From positions 1,054,001 through 1,118,000 of the forward strand of contig NC_035924.1 of the NCBI RefSeq assembly GCF_000348985.1: a DNA stretch of 64,000 bases. The letters are read 5' to 3'. The notes beneath the pieces were generated by a model that saw only the letters and a program-made list of their open reading frames with translations, searched no databases and had not been told where the DNA came from. Made by a program: the position numbers and the translations under genes. Below are positions 56,985 to 64,000 of this stretch, piece by piece (the stretch's first letter is position 1; the number at the start of each line of letters is the position of its first letter). Source of the stretch: Huiozyma naganishii CBS 8797. Taxonomy: Eukaryota > Ascomycota > Saccharomycetes > Saccharomycetales > Saccharomycetaceae.

Positions 56985-59312
56985 CTACTGCCAGAGGGCA
57001 TCCCAGCTAACATTCTTGCGCACAGCATTAGAAAATCCACTCTTATATCTCACCCAAATACGCACGCTGTCTTTCGGTGTTGGCGTGGTGTCACCTGGAG
57101 TAAAGTTATTATTCACATGCTTCGCAGAACTGTTTCCAGTTTCCGATTGCGAAGATAGATTTATCGACTCGTATTGTTTCTTGAAAAAATCAACGGAGTT
57201 GGATCCGAACGTCCTGGCCTTTTTGTTTTTGTATTTATTGTCTTCCAGCGCGGCTTTTTCTTTCGTCACTTTGTCAATATGTCTCTTTTTGACCTTGTTT
57301 TCCTCCGATTTGGCAAACAAGAGGTTCAAAACGTGAGGCCTCTTTGTAACAATTTCCTTTATCTTTTTGGAGTCGAAAACAACAATCTTATCAATCGGAG
57401 GATCAATAGTTAATATGGGACGTGAATCCGTCAATTCGTTTTCCATCTGGTTGATGCTCAGTTGGAAAGCTTCCAATATTGCCAGCATTCTATCTATTAG
57501 TAAAACTTTCATTTTATTATCCTTTACCTTGAGCACGTCCACCGAGAGCATGTGATCCAAGAAAGGTAGGATGTCGTTGACCAAAGTTTTTTGGTTTAAA
57601 AACGTTGATCGTTTAGGCGCAACGGAAGAGACACCGTCTTGGATGGATGAGACAATATCTGAATTCTGTTTCAAAATTTCTCGTTGCTCGTATTCTGGGT
57701 TTTTGATCCGTTGATCTGTTTTGTTGGCTACATCACCGAAATGATGGAAGAAACTCAGGGGTACTGTCGGACAGTAGCGCAGTAGCTCACCATTGTGTGT
57801 ATATAAAGACTTATGCATCAGATCTTGAAAGTAGAGCCAATCGGTAATACTTGCCGGTTTCTTGACTCCGTTATCAGAATATTTCACAGTAGGATATAGT
57901 GCAAAGCAACCTTGTACAATTCTATCGTAATTCCCGTTCATTTCCACATTTTTCAAAACTTCGTAAAACTGCTCCCTCACTTCCCGATTGTTGTCTTTCT
58001 TGAAAATGTCATTCACTACTTTAAACCACGACATAGATGTATCCTTCTGATTACTGCCAATACCTTCGATCTCTTCATTGGACTTAACGGAGAGAATGGA
58101 TTCGTCGCTGTATTTCTGCTTCGATAGAAACTGTAAGTTGTTAATACAGTTCCTCACATCACCTTGGGATAAATCGATTAGGTTATTCACCACTTTTTTT
58201 GAAATAAGTAACCTTTCACTTTTACAGATATGTTGCAATCTCTCTTGCAAGGCACTATCAGCTGGTCTCTTGAATGAAATGATCTGGCAATGAGGTCTCA
58301 ACTTCTCTAATGCTGGGGCATATAAGTTATTACAGATCGCCACAATGGGACGCAGCAGTACTTTCGATGTCTTCTTATTTTTCTTCTTTTTGGAAAAAGT
58401 CGACTGCATATTGCGGTATCTAGCCTGATTTGTAGCTTTACCATCTTGGTATAAGATATCAAGCAGAACTTTGACAAACCCGCTCTCAATACTACCGTCG
58501 ATTTCGTCGGCGACCAAGCAGACGGGCCTGTCATTGAAAGTGTGATTGAAGAGGGTATTTTGTACTTTTTGTTTGACGAGGGGACCAGCTCTCTCATCAC
58601 TGGCATTAATCTCCGAAACGGCAAACCCAGCATGCTTGGCAAGAATGTGTGCGACTGAGGTTTTACCGATACCCGGAGGACCATGGATCAACAGTATTCT
58701 TTTATACGGTCTCTGATATGGGTCAATGTCTCTAACGGACTTGTCGTCGTTTGAGTCCTCAGCTTTGGGTGGGTTTGGCGGTTCCTCCTTGAATGCAGCA
58801 AACGACCACTGTCTCAGCCATGCAAGTAATATTCGATCAGACTTCTCATTGCCAATGAGGTCGACAAATGATTTGGGGCGCCATTTTTCAACCCAGAGTT
58901 TCTGCGCTTGCGGCTCACCCTTATGAAGACCACCATCACCTTGTTCTTCTTCTTCATCACCACCAGTGGCATCATTATCATGGGCTTGTGCCTCTATTTT
59001 ATCCAACAGCGCGTTAATATTGATCCCGTAGAAGTCATCATCCTTCCAGCTGGTACTCGTGGAATGTCCTTGTGCATACAGTGGACCCGCTGGCTCATTC
59101 AACGCCGCTTTACGCTTCAATGCAACAGCAGCACCAGAACTCGATATAAACCGATCCACCTCCTCAGGGTTGTCCCCCTGAATTCGCGTTTCATCGCCCG
59201 CAACGGGCTGTGTGTCGTAGTTCCCGAACAAATCGCTCTGACCAAGAACATTCAATGGCTGTAAAGTTGCCGCAGGGGCGCTGCCCAACCCACAATCACT
59301 CCCTAGTGCCAT
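56985..59312 (-). CDS. CTF18: Alternative RFC large subunit Ctf18
   Basis: 775 residues from the preferred start, against 741 in S. cerevisiae. Ctf18, with Dcc1, Ctf8 and Rfc2-5, loads PCNA and aids sister chromatid cohesion and replication checkpoint. The AAA+ core has Walker A HGPPGIGKTS, Walker B VADEIDGS, LWVEKWRPKSFVDLIGNE just before it, and the RFC-type sensor region. The C-terminus contains the Dcc1/Ctf8-binding tail and ends FSNAVRKNVSWDALW. An ATG 46 codons upstream (59450) is in frame, but a MluI box at 59391 lies inside that extension, and homologues lack it. I therefore start at MALGSDCGLGSA. It is divergent from SEC14 and inverted together with it relative to S. cerevisiae. Confidence 0.93.
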   Translation of the reverse strand: MALGSDCGLGSAPAATLQPLNVLGQSDLFGNYDTQPVAGDETRIQGDNPEEVDRFISSSGAAVALKRKAALNEPAGPLYAQGHSTSTSWKDDDFYGININALLDKIEAQAHDNDATGGDEEEEQGDGGLHKGEPQAQKLWVEKWRPKSFVDLIGNEKSDRILLAWLRQWSFAAFKEEPPNPPKAEDSNDDKSVRDIDPYQRPYKRILLIHGPPGIGKTSVAHILAKHAGFAVSEINASDERAGPLVKQKVQNTLFNHTFNDRPVCLVADEIDGSIESGFVKVLLDILYQDGKATNQARYRNMQSTFSKKKKNKKTSKVLLRPIVAICNNLYAPALEKLRPHCQIISFKRPADSALQERLQHICKSERLLISKKVVNNLIDLSQGDVRNCINNLQFLSKQKYSDESILSVKSNEEIEGIGSNQKDTSMSWFKVVNDIFKKDNNREVREQFYEVLKNVEMNGNYDRIVQGCFALYPTVKYSDNGVKKPASITDWLYFQDLMHKSLYTHNGELLRYCPTVPLSFFHHFGDVANKTDQRIKNPEYEQREILKQNSDIVSSIQDGVSSVAPKRSTFLNQKTLVNDILPFLDHMLSVDVLKVKDNKMKVLLIDRMLAILEAFQLSINQMENELTDSRPILTIDPPIDKIVVFDSKKIKEIVTKRPHVLNLLFAKSEENKVKKRHIDKVTKEKAALEDNKYKNKKARTFGSNSVDFFKKQYESINLSSQSETGNSSAKHVNNNFTPGDTTPTPKDSVRIWVRYKSGFSNAVRKNVSWDALWQ

Positions 59313-59390
59313 TCTCCCCCGTATCCTGCTCGCTCTGCTGCGACTCACCCTAGCGTGTCCCCGGAGTGAGAACACTCCAAGTTGCCCTTC

Positions 59391-59396
59391 ACGCGT
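59391..59396. promoter_or_regulatory. MluI cell-cycle box before CTF18
   Basis: ACGCGT lies 79 bp upstream of the preferred CTF18 ATG. MBF binds this site to drive G1/S genes. CTF18 acts in S phase, so the site fits. It also argues against an upstream start at 59450. Confidence 0.65.
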
Positions 59397-59594
59397 CTGT
59401 AAGTCAGCATCTGTATACTGGGACGCGATGGGCCGTCGAAAACGACACATTATTTTTCACTTACCAAAAAAAAAAAAAAAGAAACAAAAAATAAAAATCG
59501 AAACGTTGAAATTTCGTCAACTGTTAAAACTTACTTGTCTCTTAAAACTGTCGAGAAGACGAACCACGACCACTGCCAGCTCCTGCATTGTATC

Positions 59595-61014
59595 ATGGTC
59601 ACTGTATGTTGAATGAGTTGCTGCCCGATCCATGGTGTGGAGAATGCTTTTTTTTACTGGTGTCCTGGTGTCTGCCTCCGGTTTGTTCTGGGAAATTGAG
59701 TACATCACGCCAGTCACCGTACTTCCACAAATACATTATACTAACAACATTTTTACTGCAATTTTGTTACTTTCTTCCTTCTTTTCTTTAAACCGCACTG
59801 TCCGTTGGTCGAGATAGTTGTCAGAAACGCTGCATTGACTCTAATTTTCCCAATACCTTCCGTCCTCCTATAGTCACACTCATTGTCCTTATTTTTTATT
59901 TTGTTTTTGAATTTTTCTCCCCGATTTTCGAAATGATCTGCCTGGGCGGATTATGATACGTGGAAAGAAGAATGTATCTGAGTTTCTGTTTTATAGAGGG
60001 CTGGTCGAGGTATTGGTATCGGGTAAAAGTGCATTGTACGGTTTCCAGGCTGTAGAAGAAGAAGAAGAAGAAGAAACAAAATATTTGTATCGTTTTTTTG
60101 AACAGGCTGAAGAAAAAACTTTTTTGGATTCCTACCCAGAAATATGTGCCCCACATTCGCTGCCGGGCACACCAGGTAATACCTCTCCTGCACAGGATAA
60201 AGCGAAGGAGCAACTGAGAGAGATTTTGACCACCGCGGGCTTCACAAAACGTTTGGATGACGCGACTCTGTTGCGGTTTCTAAGAGCCAGAAAGTTTGAT
60301 GTCGAGGCTGCAAGAGTCATGTTTGTAAACTGTGAGGAGTGGAGAAAAGATTATGGTACCGACACGATTTTGGAGACCTTTAAATACGACGAAAAGCCAT
60401 TGGTTGCGAAGTACTACCCACAGTACTACCACAAGACTGACAAGGACGGACGCCCATTGTATTTTGAAGAATTAGGGAAGGTGAACATCCACGAAATGTA
60501 CAAGATCACCACCGAGGAGAGAATGCTGAAGAACCTAGTCTGGGAATACGAGTGTGTCGTGAAACATAGACTACCCGCCTGTTCCAGAGCTGCAGGACAC
60601 CTAGTGGAAACTTCGTGCACCATTTTGGACTTGAAGGGCATTTCCATCTCTAGCGCGTACAGTGTCATCTCGTACGTTAGAGCCGCTTCGTACATTAGTC
60701 AAAACTTCTACCCAGAACGTATGGGTAAGTTTTACATCATCAATGCCCCATTCGGGTTTTCCGCTGCCTTCAGACTGTTCAAGCCATTCTTGGACCCTGT
60801 CACCGTCTCCAAAATCTTCATTTTGGGTGGTAGCTACCAAAAGGAACTACTGAAGCAGATCCCTATTGAGAACCTACCAAAGAAATTTGGCGGTCATTCC
60901 CAGGTTGATGAAGCGGAAGGTGGACTATACTTATCGGATATTGGTCCATGGAGAGATCCGAAATACATTGGCCCAGAAGGTGAAGGTCCATTAATGTTTT
61001 CCATGAAAGCATGA
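59595..61014 (+). CDS. SEC14: Phosphatidylinositol/phosphatidylcholine transfer protein Sec14, two exons
   Basis: Joined exons 59595-59603 and 60106-61014 give 305 residues, against 304 in S. cerevisiae. Sec14 exchanges PI and PC and supports Golgi secretion. Exon 1 encodes only Met-Val-Thr, exactly like S. cerevisiae, where exon 1 is 10 nt. The 5' splice site is GTATGT at 59604, and exon 2 opens with [12 protein letters not shown], matching QQEKEFLESYPQ. The CRAL-TRIO fold ([38 protein letters not shown]) and the N-terminal [12 protein letters not shown] are complete. An ATG at 59953 continues open into exon 2 but lies within the intron. An alternative 3' splice site at 60049 would add 19 acidic/aromatic residues. 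Confidence 0.9.
59604..60105 (+). other. SEC14 intron, about 502 nt
   Basis: The intron runs from GTATGT at 59604 to AACAG at 60101-60105, preceded by a T-rich tract. The only perfect branch motif TACTAAC is at 59739-59745, about 360 nt from the 3' splice site. This is far outside the usual 20-60 nt. The S. cerevisiae intron is 156 nt. Confidence 0.75.
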
Positions 61015-62008
61015 AAAGAGGGGTGCGGATGGTAGCTTATGTTTTCTTTATCTCCATATTAAATACTACCCTCTTTCTCTTTTCTTCCAATATAGACTGA
61101 GACGGCTTCTTTGTTTAGAACCGTATATCTCCGAATAATATATTTTCTGTATCGCCTTTGCTTTGGTTACAACGATATATTAACAATATTTATTGTGGTT
61201 GTTTCCGTCTCTTTTGTTATATACTTGGAGGAGACACGCCAATAACCATTTTCACAGGAATTCTAATCTGTCGTTCCAAGTCAAGCAAAAAATTCAAACT
61301 ATAGGACACCGCATCAGTTTTCTTATACTTGTCAAAAACGTAACAGCACCAACTGTAAGGTCCGTACCACGCAACAACTATGACCCATTTTTCACACGAT
61401 AGTGACGCTGCGATTTGCCGCCATTATGTTTTATTTTTATTCTTTTCCTTTTTTTTTGTCAAGAGATGTCAATATCTTCTAGCCCAGTTGTTGTGTCTCT
61501 TTGATAACGGAAAAGCCAAACTCCGAACCTCTGGAATAAAAACACTTGTTGCCATAACCATAATATCTCTATAGGTACAATCTTTTGTATATCCGAAACC
61601 TCAATACTTTTTCTAAAAGATAATGAAGAAAATATGTCTAGGCATTGTAGATGTTGAGTTTAAAGTTTGGAAAATATTTTCACAGCTGAGAATAGCCTTA
61701 AATGGAAGGCCACAATATTACAAAAAATGATACCATTGCGGCAACTATACTTGTGTAAGTGTATGAATACTTGGAGATCGCAGTGATAACGGAATAAACT
61801 AAGTTGCTGGCTAATTCACAGCATTGTTTTGAATACAGACTTATGTAAAGCTTTATCTGGTCTTTATTTTATCTAAAGCTGAAATAATAGTTGTCATGCG
61901 CCATACTCTATCCCAATTTCATACATTTTGTGAATTTCACCTTACAGTCTCGTGGTCAAATATGTACCATTGAGTAAAGCCAAAAAAACATTTTTACTAT
62001 ATTAGTAT
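61015..62008. other. Gene-free AT-rich DNA between SEC14 and tRNA-Val
   Basis: No gene or clear repeat seen in about 1 kb. It begins with the SEC14 3' end and ends just before the tRNA. Confidence 0.5.
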
Positions 62009-62082
62009 GGTTTCGTGGTCTAGTCGGTTATGGCATCTGCTTAACACGCAGAACGTCCCCAGTTCGATCCTGGGCGAAATCA
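62009..62082 (+). tRNA. tRNA-Val (AAC)
   Basis: 74 nt, starting GGTTTCGTGGTCTAG and ending GGGCGAAATCA. The anticodon loop CTTAACACG gives AAC (valine). The TPsiC arm reads CCAGTTCGATCCTGG. TATTTTTTGGGTTTTT follows immediately, giving a clear T-run Pol III terminator. There is no intron. It is nearly identical to the S. cerevisiae tRNA. Confidence 0.97.
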
Positions 62083-62667
62083 TATTTTTTGGGTTTTTAT
62101 CCAGCCGGTTTCGTATTCAATGATGATAACAGTTAACTGCTCGTGTGACCCTTTCTTGAACCAGGTACTTCGTGTACTTGTCTCTCTTTTCTTCTGGGCT
62201 CAGTTCACTCATGTTTTCTCAAATAATCTGTTGTTCTTTTTACCTTTTACATAACAACTCCTCTACGAGAGACTAGCACACTAGTCTCTCTTTATATACG
62301 CGCGGTTCAGAAGTAATCACAACCTGCGTCTAGTAAAGACTTTTATGTCACTCTTTACGAAGCTTCACTTGACGCTCAACACCCTTCAGGGATGGGCAAT
62401 GATAATGTGGGGCCAAATAACCAAATGAGAAAGTTGCAAGCACATTATTCACTGGAATTGTTAATGCTTGCTTGCACGTATTGCTACTCTCTCTGTATAA
62501 TCTAGTTACACTCTTATGAGTTTCTCAAAAGGTGCTACTAGAATTTTGTCAAAATAGAGAAAAAAAATATAAACAAAGTCTTAGATTCAAGCCAAACGCG
62601 TCGCGTTAAACGTGATCTGTTTAGCGCAGTAATCGGTACATTAATTCAGGTCAACAAACCGGCGACA
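62083..62667. promoter_or_regulatory. Upstream region of PDS5 with MluI box
   Basis: ACGCGT at 62596-62601 lies 67 bp before the PDS5 ATG; MBF controls many cohesion genes. A 10-bp perfect inverted repeat (GAGAGACTAG at 62266-62275 with CTAGTCTCTC at 62280-62289, loop CACA) lies beside a TATA-like TTATATACGCG. Nothing else is recognised. Confidence 0.6.
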
Positions 62668-64000
62668 ATGCAGACTCCTGGTGCCATTGCAAAATTGCAA
62701 TTTAAACAGGATATTTTGCCCACTGTTGGAAGTTCGCTTTCAACAGATGACTTACTTTCGCGTCTCCGCGCGTTGCACGAGGAACTGGCGACACTAGGAC
62801 AGAACAAAATTGACCTAACCAGTCTGGATAAATACGCTAGCGATCTCGTCAATCGTAAGCTGCTGAAACACAAGGATGGTGGTGTCAGAGCATTTGTCGG
62901 CTGCTGTTTAAGTGATATTCTAAGGTTGTACGCGCCAGATGCACCATACACTGACAGCAACCTGACAGATATTTTCAAACTGTTCCTCTATGAATTCGAA
63001 CGACTAGGGAACCCTGAAAATGGCTACTACATCCAACAGACATATTTGCTAACAAAACTTCTCGAATATAGATCGATTGTATTGATTGCAGACCTCCCAA
63101 CGTCAAACAGACTGCTAGAGCAACTGTTCAGTATTTTCTACGACGAGAGTAAAAGTTTTCAGCCTAAGCTTCTCAATGTGATTGGTGGAACTCTTGGCGA
63201 AGCCCTATCTGAATTTGATGCAGTCCCTTTGAATGTACTTAAGTTGATATTCAACAAGTTTCTGACATATAATCCTAAAGAAATTCCTAAAGGTCTGGGA
63301 GTGAGTACTAACTGCGGTTACGAATTAACATTGATATTATGCAACGTATACTCCAACAGAATTAGCAGACAACTCACAAGCTACTATTCTGAGATTCTAT
63401 ACAACATCTCTAAACACGAGGAAGATGGCTACTCCTCTAATATTGAACTGGTACAAGCAACCCAGAAATTACACAAGCTGGTTCTCAGGCTCTGGGAAAC
63501 AGTTCCTGATCTTGTAGCAGCTGTGATTGGATTTGTATATCAGGAACTCTCTTCCTCTAACGAAAATGTACGGAAACTGGCCACTAAGCTGGTCGGGACA
63601 CTATTGACTGTAGATACGGATATTAATTTTGTTGAGACACATAAGGACACCTTCAATGTTTGGATATCCAAGGTTGCTGATATAAGCACTAGTGTTAGAG
63701 TGCAATGGGTTGAAACAATAATAGAGATTCTGTCCTCGAAAGAGGATGTACCCACTGAAATTAGCAAGGGCCTAGGGAAAACTTTAATTGACGTTGATTC
63801 TCAAGTGAGGAGAGCTTCTGTATTAGTATTTTGCAAAGTCAATGTGGAAGATATTTGGAAAAATATACACGAGACTTCAGTGTACTCGTCGCTACTTCAT
63901 TTAACGAGAGAAAGGAATAGAGAAGTGAGGGATTTGTGCATAAGAACTGTGGCTAAGTTTTATTCGGAATCTCTAGAGAATATAAAAAGGACATTCGAAA
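62668..64000 (+). CDS. PDS5: Cohesin cofactor Pds5, 3' end outside the window
   Basis: 444 codons are visible of about 1277 in S. cerevisiae. Pds5 is a HEAT-repeat protein that binds cohesin and maintains sister chromatid cohesion. The start MQTPGAIAKLQFKQDILPTV fits the family, and successive helical HEAT units are evident, including KDGGVRAFVGCCLSDILRLY and APDAPYTDSNLTDIFKLF. In S. cerevisiae VPS20 separates PDS5 and CTF18; it is not seen here. The frame is open to the last base. Confidence 0.95.
   Translation, partial: MQTPGAIAKLQFKQDILPTVGSSLSTDDLLSRLRALHEELATLGQNKIDLTSLDKYASDLVNRKLLKHKDGGVRAFVGCCLSDILRLYAPDAPYTDSNLTDIFKLFLYEFERLGNPENGYYIQQTYLLTKLLEYRSIVLIADLPTSNRLLEQLFSIFYDESKSFQPKLLNVIGGTLGEALSEFDAVPLNVLKLIFNKFLTYNPKEIPKGLGVSTNCGYELTLILCNVYSNRISRQLTSYYSEILYNISKHEEDGYSSNIELVQATQKLHKLVLRLWETVPDLVAAVIGFVYQELSSSNENVRKLATKLVGTLLTVDTDINFVETHKDTFNVWISKVADISTSVRVQWVETIIEILSSKEDVPTEISKGLGKTLIDVDSQVRRASVLVFCKVNVEDIWKNIHETSVYSSLLHLTRERNREVRDLCIRTVAKFYSESLENIKRTFE

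Noticed and set aside
59953..60105. ATG at 59953 as the SEC14 start
   Set aside because: The added residues match nothing in the family and include an acidic run and an aromatic stretch with a splice acceptor; the MVT exon at 59595 matches the known gene structure.

Overview
This window is nuclear chromosomal DNA from a budding yeast of the family Saccharomycetaceae. Genes are compact and nearly all intronless. About 35 proteins can be aligned from memory to Saccharomyces cerevisiae genes, in long collinear runs. The gene content suggests a lineage that went through the yeast whole-genome duplication and then lost duplicates independently of Saccharomyces. The left block follows the S. cerevisiae chromosome IV run YDR326C to YDR318W but carries NOP10, which S. 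cerevisiae keeps only on the sister block (chromosome VIII right arm). The middle block follows YHL020C to YHL008C but contains NFU1, an RGT1 relative and YKL033W-A, which S. cerevisiae keeps on chromosome XI. None of the other YHR072W to YHR079C genes is present, which argues against a pre-duplication species. I do not name a species.

Layout. Positions 1-19.5 kb: YSP2/LAM4-type sterol transporter (5' end outside the window), YCG1, UTP4, PEP7/VAC1, TIM11, MRPL35, an unassigned HMG-box-like gene, ASP1, DAD4, NOP10, SWA2, YFT2 and MCM21. Positions 19.7-20.4 kb: a DUP240-family membrane protein at a synteny junction. Positions 20.8-43.7 kb: OPI1, APM2, a YHL018W-type gene, NFU1, DUR3, RPS20, YLF2, OTU2, a very short RGT1-family regulator, UGP1, a YKL033W-A-type phosphatase, PRS3, ETP1, a YHL008C-type formate/nitrite transporter and YAP3. 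Positions 43.7-48 kb: a gene-free stretch with remnants of a Ty-like retrotransposon, including an inverted duplication. Positions 48-55 kb: the cell-wall pair CWP1-CWP2, an MBR1/ISF1 gene and NAM7/UPF1. Positions 55-64 kb: tRNA-Ala(AGC), CTF18, SEC14 (with an intron), tRNA-Val(AAC) and the start of PDS5.

The genes are mostly housekeeping: chromosome segregation and cohesion (YCG1, MCM21, DAD4, CTF18, PDS5), ribosome biogenesis (UTP4, NOP10, RPS20), membrane traffic and lipids (YSP2, PEP7, SWA2, APM2, SEC14, YFT2, OPI1), mitochondria (TIM11, MRPL35, NFU1), and nitrogen or sugar metabolism (ASP1, DUR3, UGP1, RGT1). Promoter motifs fit several of these: PAC and RRPE sites before UTP4, RRPE before NOP10, MluI boxes before CTF18 and PDS5, seven GATAAG sites before DUR3, and an inositol-response element before OPI1.

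I found no dramatic new system such as a gene cluster, array or defence locus. The best leads are a drastically shortened Rgt1-like regulator, two compensating frameshifts in the YHL008C-type gene plus a likely frameshift in ETP1, a palindrome array between NOP10 and SWA2, twin 12-bp palindromes beside OPI1, an unusual SEC14 intron, an orphan HMG-box-like gene, and a CTF18-SEC14 inversion flanked by tRNA genes.
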